Shown here: positions 13,616 to 22,077 of the stretch, in pieces
Position numbering within the stretch: the stretch's first letter is position 1
How the letters are laid out: every line of letters begins with the position of its first letter
Assembly: GCF_902498195.1 (NCBI RefSeq)
Contig: NZ_CABVIY010000004.1
Location: 682,001 to 746,000, forward strand
Length of the DNA: 64,000 bases
Direction of reading: 5' to 3'
DNA from: Pseudomonas fluorescens
Lineage (GTDB): Bacteria; Pseudomonadota; Gammaproteobacteria; Pseudomonadales; Pseudomonadaceae
The notes under the pieces: model-generated
Told to the model about the DNA's origin: nothing
The model's database searches: none
Seen by the model: the letters and a program-made list of their open reading frames with translations, nothing else
Program-made: the position numbers and the translations under genes

Positions 13616-15598
13616 ATGCCTAATCGCTCACTGCATTTCAAGCTGTTCTGGACGGCGCTGATCGGCACCGTCGTCGTCATGGCACTGCTGCTGGGTTCCA
13701 TCGCCTACATCGCCTATGGCTCCTCCGTCAAAGAAACCTTTGCCCTGGTCGACACCATCGTCAAGGCCAATGCCAAGGAAGTGGAAGTCGAACTCGGCAC
13801 CGGTTTTACCGTGGCTGAATCCCTGGCCAGTGTCGCCACGGCGATGCAGCAACAGCAGGTCGACCGCAAGACCGCCGATGTGCTGACTCGCCAGCTGTTC
13901 GAAGCTAACCCCAAGCTGCTGGGCCTTGGTCAGTATTGGGAGCCGAACGCGTTCGACGGCAAGGACAGTGAGTTTGCCAACCAGCCCAATCATGACGCCA
14001 CCGGCCGTTACCTGACGTACTGGAACCGCGCCAGTGGCACGGTGAAGTCCGAAGCGTTGAGCGGCTACACCCCGGAAAATGCCGACAACCAGTATTACTA
14101 CCGGCCGCTGCACACACGGCAGCCGTGGGCGTCCGAGCCCTATGTCTACAGCATCGGCAGTGGCAAGCAGGTCATGCTGGTGTCGATCATGGTGCCGCTG
14201 TTGCAGGGGGGCAAAGCGATGGGGGTGGCGGGGGTCGATATCCCGCTGGAAAGCATCAATCGCCAGCTCTCGACCATCGATGCTTTCAAGGGCTACGGCG
14301 CGCTGGTTTCCAGCGACGGCCTGTACGCCAGCCATCCCGATGCCAAGCGCCTGAGCCAGCCGGCGGACGAGTTGCCGCCTGCCGCCAAGGACGCGATCAA
14401 GGCCGGCAAGCCCTACAGTTTCGAACGCGATGGCTGGGGTTATGTGCTGCAACCGGTGCGGATCGGCGAGGCGCCGAACAATTGGGCGCTGATGGTGGCG
14501 TACCCGCTGGCCGAAGCCATGGCCGGGATCAATCACTTCCTCTATACCGCGGTGGTCATTGGCCTGGTGGCGTTGCTGGTGCTGGCCATCGTGCTGTGGC
14601 ATTTGCTGGCGTGGCAGATTCGTCCGCTGTCGGGCCTCACGGTGGGTATCCAGGCTTGGGAAGGTGAGTTGGGGCTGCGCTTCGAACAACGCAGTGGCGA
14701 TGAAACCGGCAAGCTGGCCGGTGCGTTCAACCAGTTCATCCAGCGCCTGGGCGATCTCGTGGGTTCGATCCGCCACAGCAGCACGACCCTGATGCAGATC
14801 TCCAATCACCTGGGCGATACCACCCGGGCGGTCGCCGAGCGCGCGACTTCGCAGCACACCGCCACCGAGGAAATGGCCAGCGGTGTCACCGCACTGGCGC
14901 ACTCGGTGACCGAGATGTCCCAGCAGGCCGAGGACGTGGAGCAGCTGGCGCGCAACACCGAGGTGTTGACCACTAACATTTCCACCGACATGAGCCAGAC
15001 CCTGGCCGGCATCACCCATATCGATCAGACCATGGACGTGGTCGCCGGCGCCGTGGGCGACCTGGAAAAACGCTCGCAGCAGATTGCCGGGATCATCGCG
15101 GTGATTCGCAGCATCGCCGACCAGACCAACCTGTTGGCGCTCAACGCGGCGATCGAAGCGGCACGGGCCGGGGAGCAGGGCCGTGGTTTTGCCGTGGTGG
15201 CCGACGAAGTGCGGCAGCTGGCGGAACGCACCAGCCGTTCGACCGGTGAAATCGGCGAGATGATCGGCGCCATCGGTTCGGACGTGCGCAACACCGTGGC
15301 CAACGTCCAGCAAGTCGGCGAAGCGGTGCGCCTGGGCGTGGTGCAACTGACCACGTCGGCCCAGGGCGTGGATCAGATCCGCCAGCATGCCCAGGACATT
15401 TTGACCCGCATCAGCGAAGTGGCACGCCAGACCCAGAGCCAGGCGGCGACCGGTGAACAGCTGTCGGTGGCGATCCAGGGCGTCAGCCGCATCTCCGAAC
15501 AGAACGATCATGCGATCCGCAGCCTGCTCGAACAGTCGGTGCAACTGCGCGATCAGGCCGGCTCGCTGAGCCAGCAACTGACGCAGTTCCGGGATTGA
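13616..15598 (+). CDS. Methyl-accepting chemotaxis protein with dCache sensor
   Basis: 660 residues from ATG 13616. ATG 13610 is also possible, but the GAGA sequence is spaced better for 13616. There is a TM at about 12-32, then a periplasmic double-Cache domain (about 35-280: LLGLGQYWEPNAFDG, YTPENADNQYYYRP, VAGVDIPLESINRQL). A second TM (about 308-330), a HAMP linker and the cytoplasmic signalling hairpin with the tip IADQTNLLALNAAIEAARAG (near residue 519) follow. dCache receptors in pseudomonads sense amino acids, organic acids or polyamines. The ligand here is unknown. It is unlinked to other chemotaxis genes. Confidence 0.92.
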   Translation: MPNRSLHFKLFWTALIGTVVVMALLLGSIAYIAYGSSVKETFALVDTIVKANAKEVEVELGTGFTVAESLASVATAMQQQQVDRKTADVLTRQLFEANPKLLGLGQYWEPNAFDGKDSEFANQPNHDATGRYLTYWNRASGTVKSEALSGYTPENADNQYYYRPLHTRQPWASEPYVYSIGSGKQVMLVSIMVPLLQGGKAMGVAGVDIPLESINRQLSTIDAFKGYGALVSSDGLYASHPDAKRLSQPADELPPAAKDAIKAGKPYSFERDGWGYVLQPVRIGEAPNNWALMVAYPLAEAMAGINHFLYTAVVIGLVALLVLAIVLWHLLAWQIRPLSGLTVGIQAWEGELGLRFEQRSGDETGKLAGAFNQFIQRLGDLVGSIRHSSTTLMQISNHLGDTTRAVAERATSQHTATEEMASGVTALAHSVTEMSQQAEDVEQLARNTEVLTTNISTDMSQTLAGITHIDQTMDVVAGAVGDLEKRSQQIAGIIAVIRSIADQTNLLALNAAIEAARAGEQGRGFAVVADEVRQLAERTSRSTGEIGEMIGAIGSDVRNTVANVQQVGEAVRLGVVQLTTSAQGVDQIRQHAQDILTRISEVARQTQSQAATGEQLSVAIQGVSRISEQNDHAIRSLLEQSVQLRDQAGSLSQQLTQFRD

Positions 15599-15675
15599 AT
15601 ACAGCTCTGTGACCTTCCCCTGCTCCCACGAGGATCTACCGCGAACACGGAATGTGTGAACAGCGTGGATCGAAA

Positions 15676-15766
15676 TGTGGGAGCGGGCTTGCTCGCGAAG
15701 AGTGCTGCCGATTCAGCATCAATGTTGCCTGACCCACCGCTTTCGCGAGCAAGCCCGCTCCCACAG
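15676..15766. repeat. REP doublet (GTGGGAGCGGGCTTGC type)
   Basis: Inverted units at 15676-15700 and 15739-15766 between the convergent chemoreceptor and lacI-like genes. Confidence 0.85.
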
Positions 15767-15785
15767 TTCATTGTGCCGGGCAGTC

Positions 15786-16793
15786 TTACAGGTCTTCGTT
15801 CACCTTCGCCGTGCTGCCCCGCAGCGTCAATTCAAACGGCAACACCACATGCCGCTGAACCAGCGGTTTTTTCTCGATCAGCGCGATCAGCATCTCGACG
15901 GCTGTCTGGCCGAAGACCTCGGCCGGTTGCGCGATGGTCGTCAGTGGCGGGTCGCAGTAGGCCGCGAACGGAATGTCATCGAAGCCCACCAGGGACATGT
16001 CCTCAGGCACACGCAAGCCGTGCTGCTTGATGCGTTTCAACGCACCAATGGCCATTTCATCGTTTTCGCAAAACAGCGCGGTGGGGCGTTCGGGCAGAGC
16101 CAGCATCGCGGCGGCGCCGTCGTGGCCGGCTTGCAGGCTGAAGTCGCCGTGGCAGATCAGCGCCGGGTCGCAATCGATGCCGGCCTCAAGCAATGCATCC
16201 TGATAACCGGCCACGCGGTCCCGGGTCAGCGGGCTGCTTTTCGGGCCCTTGATCAGGCCGATCCGCCGGTGGCCAAGTTCCAGCAAATGCTCGGTCATGG
16301 CCTTGGCCGCGGCGCGGTTGTCGAGGCTGATCGTGGGGTGACGTCCGCCCTGAATCACCTCGCAGGCATTGACGATGGGCGCGTATTCGGCGTTGGGGAA
16401 GGGCGCGGTAAACGGGTCGAAGGCACGCAACTGAATCACGCCGTCGGCCTGATGGTTGTACACCAGCTCGGCGAATTCGCGCTCGATGTCCTCGCGGCCC
16501 TGGGTGTCGCACAGCAGCAATCGATAGTTGGCCGCCTGGGCCGCTTGCTGGGCACCGCTGATGACCCGGGCGAAAAAGGTGTTGGCGATGGTCGGCACCA
16601 GGATCACCAGGTTGCCGGTGCGGCGTGAACGAAACTGCACCGCCATCAGGTTCGGCCGGTAACCGGCCTGTTCCACGGCGGCGTTGACCTTGTCCCGGGT
16701 CTCGGGGAGCACGCGCTCGGGCGATTTCAGTGTCCTCGACACCGTGGCCACCGAGACGCCGGCCAGCCGGGCTACTTCACGGATATTGGACAA
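15786..16793 (-). CDS. LacI-family transcriptional repressor
   Basis: 335 residues from a TTG start at 16793 (GAGGTGG just before it). An ATG at 16886 would add 31 residues ahead of the helix-turn-helix and is less likely, because LacI proteins normally begin at the HTH. HTH: NIREVARLAGVSVATVSRTL, with hinge and sugar-binding domain following (ILVPTIANTFFARVISGAQ, GLIKGPKSSPLTRDRVAG, GFDDIPFAAYCDPPLTTI). It is divergent from a three-gene sugar operon. The perfect palindrome at 16917-16934 is the expected operator for both directions. Confidence 0.88.
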   Translation of the reverse strand: MSNIREVARLAGVSVATVSRTLKSPERVLPETRDKVNAAVEQAGYRPNLMAVQFRSRRTGNLVILVPTIANTFFARVISGAQQAAQAANYRLLLCDTQGREDIEREFAELVYNHQADGVIQLRAFDPFTAPFPNAEYAPIVNACEVIQGGRHPTISLDNRAAAKAMTEHLLELGHRRIGLIKGPKSSPLTRDRVAGYQDALLEAGIDCDPALICHGDFSLQAGHDGAAAMLALPERPTALFCENDEMAIGALKRIKQHGLRVPEDMSLVGFDDIPFAAYCDPPLTTIAQPAEVFGQTAVEMLIALIEKKPLVQRHVVLPFELTLRGSTAKVNEDL

Positions 16794-16916
16794 GACCACC
16801 TCGTTATCGGATCGCGCGGCCGGTGAGCTTACCGCAGGTCGACGGTGCACCGGAATCTCCGTGGATTTTAATCGCGGGTTTGACACGTCGCCCGACTGAG
16901 CCTAGATTTCCGTCAC

Positions 16917-16934
16917 GATGTAACCGGTTACATC
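16917..16934. promoter_or_regulatory. LacI-type operator (perfect 18-bp palindrome)
   Basis: GATGTAACCGGTTACATC with the central CpG-containing core typical of LacI/GalR operators (TGTAACCGGTTACA). It lies 34 bp before the first gene of the sugar operon and between the two divergent starts. Confidence 0.8.
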
Positions 16935-16968
16935 ATCGCCGGCTACCCGCCAACAGAGAACCTTTGTG

Positions 16969-18135
16969 ATGAACGCAGCAGTGCCGAAAATTAGAATGGG
17001 CTTCGTCGGAGGCGGTGAGGGCGCGTTTATCGCCCAGGCCCACCGTCAGGCCGCCGGGCTCAATGGCCGATTTGAACTGGTGTGCGGCGCGTTCAGTCGC
17101 GATGCCCTGAACAATCGGCAGACCGGCGCAGCGCTCGGCCTGCCAGCCTCCCGCTGCTACAACGACTGGCGGCACATGATCGAAGCCGAGCGCGCATTGC
17201 CCGCTTCGCAACGCCTGGAGTTGCTGGTGATCGTCACCCCCAATCACCTGCATGCACCGGTGGCGAGCCAGGCACTGAGCGCGGGGTTCCATGTGTTCAG
17301 TGAAAAGCCGGCGGCGTTGAATCTGGCCGAATTGCTCGCGCTCAAGGACGTGGTCGAACGCAGCCACCGTCTGTACGGCCTGGCTCACACCTATCTCGGC
17401 TACCCCATGGTCTGGCAGGCGCGGGACATGGTGCGCAATGGGGTCATCGGCGCGGTGCGCAAGGTGATCGTCGAGTACCCCCAGGGCTGGCTCAGCCAGG
17501 ACGTGGCCGGGCAGGGCAACAAGCAGGCGGCCTGGCGCGACTTGCCCGAGCAGTCCGGGCTGGGCGGCTGCATCGGCGACATCGGCACCCATGCCTTTTC
17601 CCTGGCCGAGTTTGTCGCCGATCAGCCGATCAGGCAGCTGTGCGCGATGTTGAACGTGCACATCGACGGTCGGCAACTGGACGATGACGCTTCGATGCTA
17701 TTCAAAATGGCCGGCGGTGCCAGCGGTGTGCTGATCGCCAGCCAGGTCTGTGCGGGCGAAGAAAACCCGCTGAACATTCGCGTCTATGGCGACAAGGGCG
17801 GGCTGGAGTGGCGCCAGGAGGATCCCGCCAGCCTGATCCATCGCGCCCTTGATCAACCCTTGCGCCTCTTGCGTTCCGGCGTTGGCCAGCCGTGGCTGTG
17901 CGAAGCCGCGAGCCAGCGCATGCGCCTGCCCGCCGGGCATCCCGAAGGCTACCTGGAGGCCATGGCCAACCTGTACGGCGATTTCGCCAACGCCATCCGT
18001 GGCGAGGTCGCGGGGCACGATGCGCCCGGCGTGCCCGGCATCGACATTGGCCTGCGCGGCATGGCGTTCATCGAGACCGCCATCGCCAACCATCGTGGCG
18101 ACGCCAAGTGGACCGAACTGGTCTGTACCCCATGA
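16969..18135 (+). CDS. Gfo/Idh/MocA-family NAD(P)-dependent sugar oxidoreductase
   Basis: About 388 residues from ATG 16969, with an adjacent GTG at 16966 as an alternative. The Rossmann motif is MGFVGGGEGAFIAQAHRQA. The family signature is HVFSEKPAALNLAELLAL (EKP), with a substrate-domain segment SGLGGCIGDIGTHAFSLAEF carrying the conserved GxxxDxxxH residues. Members oxidise a hydroxyl of sugars, glycosides or inositols. It is the first gene of an operon with a TIM-barrel isomerase (overlapping or nearly so) and a NupG-type permease, all under the LacI operator. This pairing resembles glycoside-3-dehydrogenase modules, but the substrate is not established. Confidence 0.82.
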   Translation: MNAAVPKIRMGFVGGGEGAFIAQAHRQAAGLNGRFELVCGAFSRDALNNRQTGAALGLPASRCYNDWRHMIEAERALPASQRLELLVIVTPNHLHAPVASQALSAGFHVFSEKPAALNLAELLALKDVVERSHRLYGLAHTYLGYPMVWQARDMVRNGVIGAVRKVIVEYPQGWLSQDVAGQGNKQAAWRDLPEQSGLGGCIGDIGTHAFSLAEFVADQPIRQLCAMLNVHIDGRQLDDDASMLFKMAGGASGVLIASQVCAGEENPLNIRVYGDKGGLEWRQEDPASLIHRALDQPLRLLRSGVGQPWLCEAASQRMRLPAGHPEGYLEAMANLYGDFANAIRGEVAGHDAPGVPGIDIGLRGMAFIETAIANHRGDAKWTELVCTP

Positions 18136-18149
18136 CGCTGGAGAACACA

Positions 18150-19226
18150 GTGACCACTCAAACATCATCCGGCCTTCGTGGCCCGGGGATTTTCCTCGCG
18201 CAATTCATGTCCGCCGAAGCGCCGTTCGATACCCTGCCCAACATCGCCCGGTGGGCGGCTTCCCAAGGCTACAAGGCCATTCAGTTGCCCACCCTGGGCA
18301 CCTCATTCATCGATCTGGCGCGGGCTGCCGAAAGCCAGGACTACTGCGATGAACTGAAAGGCATCTGCGCCGAAGCGGGCGTCGAGATCAGTGAGTTGTC
18401 GACCCATCTGCAAGGCCAATTGGTGGCGGTGCACCCGGCGTTCAACACCCTGTTCGATGACTTCGCCCCAGCTCATTTACGCGGCCAGCCCGAGGCGCGG
18501 ACCGCGTGGGCCATCGATCAACTGAAACTGGCCGCGCGCGCCAGCCAGCGCCTGGGCCTGAAAGCCCACGCGACCTTTTCCGGCGCCTTGCTCTGGCCTT
18601 ATATCTACCCTTGGCCGCAGCGGCCGAGCGGGCTGGTCGAGCAGGGTTTTGCCGAACTGGCCAAGCGCTGGTTGCCGATTCTCGATTGTTTCGAAGCGGC
18701 CGGCGTCGACCTCTGCTACGAAATCCACCCCGGCGAAGACCTGCACGACGGGGCCTCGTTCGAACGCTTTCTGGACGCGGTCAATCACCATCCCCGCGCC
18801 GCCATCCTCTATGACCCGAGCCATCTGCTGCTGCAGCAAATGGACTACCTGGGCTTCATCGACCGCTACCACGCGCGCATCCGCATGTTCCACGTCAAGG
18901 ACGCCGAGTTCCGCCCCGATGCCCGCTCGGGTGTGTACGGCGGGTATCAAGGCTGGGTCGAGCGCCCGGGTCGTTTCCGCTCCCTGGGCGATGGCCAGGT
19001 CGACTTCAAATCGATCTTCAGCAAACTGACCCAATACGACTTTGCCGGATGGGCCGTGCTGGAGTGGGAATGCTGCCTGAAAGATTCGGCTCAAGGCGCG
19101 GCTGAAGGCGCGGCATTCATCGAACGGCACATGATCGACAAGACCCGAAAAGCCTTCGATGACTTCGCCAGTGTGTCGGCCGATGCCGCCTTTAACCGAC
19201 GCCTGCTGGGGCTGCCCGACGCCTGA
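18150..19226 (+). CDS. Sugar phosphate isomerase/epimerase-like TIM-barrel protein
   Basis: 358 residues from the GTG at 18150, which has GGAG 6 nt before it. The alternative ATG at 18132 overlaps the previous stop (ATGA) and would add six residues. It is an AP-endonuclease-2 / xylose-isomerase-like barrel: LPTLGTSFIDL, LSTHLQGQLVAVHP, a Glu/His metal site in CYEIHPGEDLHDG, LYDPSHLLLQQMDY, RMFHVKDAEF and the closing WAVLEWECCLKD. These proteins isomerise or epimerise sugars or act on 3-keto-sugars. It works with the adjacent oxidoreductase and permease. Confidence 0.82.
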   Translation: MTTQTSSGLRGPGIFLAQFMSAEAPFDTLPNIARWAASQGYKAIQLPTLGTSFIDLARAAESQDYCDELKGICAEAGVEISELSTHLQGQLVAVHPAFNTLFDDFAPAHLRGQPEARTAWAIDQLKLAARASQRLGLKAHATFSGALLWPYIYPWPQRPSGLVEQGFAELAKRWLPILDCFEAAGVDLCYEIHPGEDLHDGASFERFLDAVNHHPRAAILYDPSHLLLQQMDYLGFIDRYHARIRMFHVKDAEFRPDARSGVYGGYQGWVERPGRFRSLGDGQVDFKSIFSKLTQYDFAGWAVLEWECCLKDSAQGAAEGAAFIERHMIDKTRKAFDDFASVSADAAFNRRLLGLPDA

Positions 19227-19260
19227 GCCCGACCCTGTTTGTCCTTCAATCGCAGAAAAA

Positions 19261-19268
19261 AACAACAA
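19261..19268 (+). promoter_or_regulatory. Hfq/Crc CA motif before the sugar permease
   Basis: AACAACAA (AAnAAnAA) in an A-rich run 17 nt before the ATG of the permease. This is the sequence that Hfq with Crc binds to block translation in pseudomonads. Confidence 0.45.
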
Positions 19269-19284
19269 TAAGACGGTGACTTTC

Positions 19285-20526
19285 ATGACGACGATGACCG
19301 CGCGGCTCAGCGCAATGATGTTCCTGCAGTTCTTTATCTGGGGTGGCTGGTTCGTCACCCTCGGCACCTTTCTCGCCAGCACCTTGGGCGCCAGTGGCGG
19401 CCAGATCGGCATGGCGTTCTCGACCCAGTCCTGGGGGGCGATCATCGCGCCGTTTGTGATCGGTCTGATCGCCGACCGGTTCTTCAATGCCGAGCGCATC
19501 CTCGCGGTGTTGCACCTGGTCGGCGCGGTACTGCTGTATCAGCTGTATCGGGCGCCGGACTTCAGCACGTTTTACCCCTTCGTGCTGGCCTACATGATGG
19601 TCTACATGCCGACGCTGGCCCTGGTCAATTCCGTGGCGTTCCGGCAGATGAGCGACCCGGCCCTGGAGTTTTCCCGGATCCGCGTGTGGGGCACGCTTGG
19701 CTGGATCGTCGCCGGCCTGGTGATCAGCTTTGTGTTTGCCTGGGACTCACAGGCCGCGATTGCGACGGGCGGGTTGCGCAACACCTTCCTGATGTCGGCC
19801 ATCGCCTCCTTGCTGCTGGGCCTCTACAGCTTCACTTTGCCGCGCACCGCGCCACTCAAAGGCGAGTCCGGCGGCGGCCTCAAGCAAATGCTCGGGCTGG
19901 ACGCCCTGGGTTTGCTCAAGGATCGCAGCTACCTGGTGTTCTTCATCGCCTCGATCCTGATCTGCATTCCCCTGGCGTTTTATTACCAGAATGCCAACCC
20001 GTTCCTGGCGGAAATCGGCGTGACCAACCCCACGGCGAAAATGGCCATCGGGCAAGTCTCCGAAGTGTTGTTCATGCTGCTCCTGCCACTGTTCATTCAC
20101 CGCTTCGGGATCAAGATTGCGCTGCTGGTGGGCATGCTGGCGTGGGCGTTGCGCTACCTGCTATTCGCCTATGGCAACAATGGCAACAATGGCGACCTGG
20201 CCTTCATGCTGTTCACCGGCATCGCGTTGCATGGCATCTGCTATGACTTCTTCTTCGTCTCCGGGCAGATCTACACCGATGCCAAGGCGTCGGAGCGCTT
20301 CCGCAGTTCTGCCCAGGGTCTGATTACGTTGGCGACTTACGGGCTGGGCATGTTGATCGGCTTTTGGGTGGCGGGGCAGGTGACAGACCACTTCGCCTCG
20401 ACGGCCGGTGGCCATGACTGGAAAAACATCTGGCTGTTCCCGGCGGGGTTTGCCCTGGTGATTTTTTTCTGTTTCGGTTTGGCGTTCAAGGGGCGCCAGG
20501 CGGCGGTGGTGCAAACGACGGTCTGA
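19285..20526 (+). CDS. MFS transporter, nucleoside:H+ symporter (NupG/XapB-like) family
   Basis: 413 residues from ATG 19285 and about 12 hydrophobic helices, starting MTARLSAMMFLQFFIWGGWF, which is the N-terminal signature of the NupG family. Family loops are visible (FSRIRVWGTLGWIVAGL, YTDAKASERFRSSAQGL). In operons with Gfo/Idh/MocA and TIM-barrel genes, such permeases import sugars or glycosides rather than nucleosides. It is the last gene of the LacI-controlled operon. The CA motif in its leader suggests catabolite repression. Confidence 0.85.
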   Translation: MTTMTARLSAMMFLQFFIWGGWFVTLGTFLASTLGASGGQIGMAFSTQSWGAIIAPFVIGLIADRFFNAERILAVLHLVGAVLLYQLYRAPDFSTFYPFVLAYMMVYMPTLALVNSVAFRQMSDPALEFSRIRVWGTLGWIVAGLVISFVFAWDSQAAIATGGLRNTFLMSAIASLLLGLYSFTLPRTAPLKGESGGGLKQMLGLDALGLLKDRSYLVFFIASILICIPLAFYYQNANPFLAEIGVTNPTAKMAIGQVSEVLFMLLLPLFIHRFGIKIALLVGMLAWALRYLLFAYGNNGNNGDLAFMLFTGIALHGICYDFFFVSGQIYTDAKASERFRSSAQGLITLATYGLGMLIGFWVAGQVTDHFASTAGGHDWKNIWLFPAGFALVIFFCFGLAFKGRQAAVVQTTV

Positions 20527-20575
20527 GTTCACAGGGGCGTCGGACGTTTCCGTTGCTTCGGTAATGGCGGCTGAC

Positions 20576-20946
20576 GGGTTCGCCCTTGCGGTGCGTTACT
20601 TGGAAAAACGGCACACCGCCTGGCCCCGAGTAACCAAGGGTTTTTGCCCCTGTCGTTGGGCCCGCGTGGTTTAACGGGGCGCTCAAATCTGAAGCCAGAG
20701 CGAGGCGGCCTTCAACCCGACCTGGCTCTTGTTGATGTACTGAGTTCAAAGGTGGGAGCGGGCTTGCTCGCGAAGGCGGTATGTCAGTCAATGCATATGT
20801 GCACTGACACACCGCCTTCGCGAGCAAGCCCGCTCCCACAGTGGAATTGCAGGAATACGGGCTGAACGACAGGGGTAAGAGCCCTTGGTTACTCGGGGCC
20901 GGGCGGTGTGCCGTTTTTCCAGGTAACCCGCCGTAAGGGCGAAACC
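20576..20946. repeat. Composite palindromic repeat with internal REP pair
   Basis: Outer arms at about 20576-20658 and 20865-20946 are inverted copies (shared GTTAC, TGGAAAAACGGCACACCGCC, GGCCCCGAGTAACCAAGGG). Between them lie an unrelated module (20664-20731, CGTGGTTTAACGGGGCG then GCGAGGCGGCCTT) and a REP doublet. The same modules recur, rearranged, at 47485-47945. There are no credible genes in the 20527-20998 gap. ORFs called there are shadows of the repeat. Confidence 0.8.
20752..20840. repeat. REP doublet nested in the composite repeat
   Basis: GTGGGAGCGGGCTTGCTCGCG and its inverse, with pairing inner flanks (GGCGGTATGTCAGT against ACTGACACACCGCC). Confidence 0.88.
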
Positions 20947-20998
20947 ATAAGTCCCCATCACCCATATCATGGATATGTACCCAACCCAGTGCGCTCCT

Positions 20999-21550
20999 TC
21001 AGGACGCCCATGCCTCAATCACCGACGCCAAAAACTGCTCCGCCAACTCAGGCTTGTCCACCGCCCTGGCAATGAGCATGGCCCCGGCCATCGAGGCAAT
21101 GACCTGCTGCGCCTGCTGACGTTTTTGCGCCTCGGTTTCGCCTTCGAGCAGAGGCATCAGGATTTCAATAAAGTGCTCGATCCCCCGGGTGAAAGACTGG
21201 CTGACGCTGCCGCCGTTGCGCGCGACATCGGCGGCCAGCGCGGGAATCGCGCAGCCCTCGGTCCAGTTCTCCAGGTGCTTTTGGGTCAGGTAACCCTTCA
21301 CCAGTTCAGGAATCGATCGGGCGTTCTGCCAATTGCGGATGTTGCCCTCGAAGGTCCGGGTCACGGCCTCCGCCGCCAGCTGCTCCTTGCCGCCCGGGAA
21401 CTGCCCGTAAAACCCGCCGTGGGTCAGCCCGACCGAGCGTGAAAGCTCGCCGATGCCAATGCCGTCGATGCCTTTTTCGCGGTACAGCCGGGACGCTGCC
21501 GTGAGCAGCGCCTCCTTGTTCGCTGCCGCTTTATCTTTCGTGACTTTCAT
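20999..21550 (-). CDS. TetR-family transcriptional regulator
   Basis: 183 residues. N-terminal HTH (NKEALLTAASRLYREKGID, IGELSRSVGLTHGGFYGQF), then a TetR_C ligand domain with CAIPALAADVARNG. AGGAG lies 6 nt before the ATG. It sits divergently 109 bp from the truncated mexT-like gene and upstream of mexEF-oprN, so it is a likely local efflux regulator. A related operator-like sequence lies next to its own start (21610-21623) and before mexE (21968-21981). Confidence 0.88.
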   Translation of the reverse strand: MKVTKDKAAANKEALLTAASRLYREKGIDGIGIGELSRSVGLTHGGFYGQFPGGKEQLAAEAVTRTFEGNIRNWQNARSIPELVKGYLTQKHLENWTEGCAIPALAADVARNGGSVSQSFTRGIEHFIEILMPLLEGETEAQKRQQAQQVIASMAGAMLIARAVDKPELAEQFLASVIEAWAS

Positions 21551-21609
21551 CAGCTGCTCCTGTGGCCAGGTGCGCTTGCCTTGTGCAAGTCGTCGCCGAG
21601 AGGCTTGTA

Positions 21610-21623
21610 ATGATTATGGTCGT
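21610..21623. promoter_or_regulatory. Operator-like sequence between tetR and mexT-like genes
   Basis: ATGATTATGGTCGT, part of an imperfect dyad ATTATGGTCGTAAT. It matches the mexE-upstream palindrome in the pattern ATGATnATnRTCRT, which suggests the same regulator binds both. Confidence 0.4.
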
Positions 21624-21659
21624 AATATATCGTCGACGCAAATACCAGGTGGACATGTC

Positions 21660-21938
21660 ATGAAACGTAATGATCTGCGCAGTATCGACCTGAATCTGCT
21701 GGTGGTGTTCGAAGCCCTGATCCAGGAGCGCAACGTCACCCGCGCCGCGTCCCGGCTGTCGATGGGCCAACCGGCGGTCAGCGGCGCACTGCGGCGGTTG
21801 CGCGCCTTGTTCAACGATCCTCTGTTCAAGCGCACCGGACGGGAAATGAAACCCACGCCGCGCGCCATTTCGGTCGCACAGACCCTCGGGCCCGCGCTCG
21901 ATTCGGTGTGCAATGCGATCGCGAACGCCCAGGATTGA
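21660..21938 (+). pseudogene. MexT-like LysR regulator truncated to its DNA-binding domain
   Basis: 92 residues (MKRNDLRSIDLNLLVVFEAL... to ALDSVCNAIANAQD). This is a complete LysR winged helix plus linker-helix start (NVTRAASRLSMGQPAVSGAL) but none of the ~200-residue effector domain. Full MexT is about 300 aa, begins with a very similar NDLR..DLNLL..FE segment and lies just upstream of mexEF-oprN, exactly where this fragment lies. No continuation exists in other frames before mexE. The TGA sits inside an intrinsic terminator. It is therefore either a deletion remnant or a stand-alone DNA-binding protein. The reading frame is clean, so expression of the short protein is possible. Confidence 0.65.
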
Positions 21939-21957
21939 AGGGCCAATCCCTTTTTTT
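21932..21957 (+). terminator. Intrinsic terminator overlapping the mexT-like stop codon
   Basis: Stem GGATTG / CAATCC with a 6-nt loop, then C and seven T. The TGA stop (21936-21938) lies in the stem and loop edge. Confidence 0.75.
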
Positions 21958-21967
21958 GCCCTTATAC

Positions 21968-21981
21968 ATGATGATCATCAT
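21968..21981. promoter_or_regulatory. Perfect 14-bp palindrome upstream of mexE
   Basis: ATGATGATCATCAT, 97 bp before the mexE ATG. It probably is the operator for the TetR regulator, given its similarity to 21610-21623. A LysR-type nod-box was not obvious. Confidence 0.5.
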
Positions 21982-22077
21982 TAATAGTAATAGCCAAGTT
22001 CACCCCGTTTGATTCGTCGAGGCCTCGCGTGAGGCCGAGACTCCGCAAATCCCTAAACCGTCTGGCGGACACACCCC

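Noticed and set aside
13628..15577. 649-codon minus-strand ORF antisense to the chemoreceptor
   Set aside because: Shadow frame; the plus-strand chemoreceptor has complete domain motifs.
20486..21018. ORFs inside the composite repeat, including a 159-codon frame
   Set aside because: They are made of repeat and REP sequence; similar frames arise at every copy.
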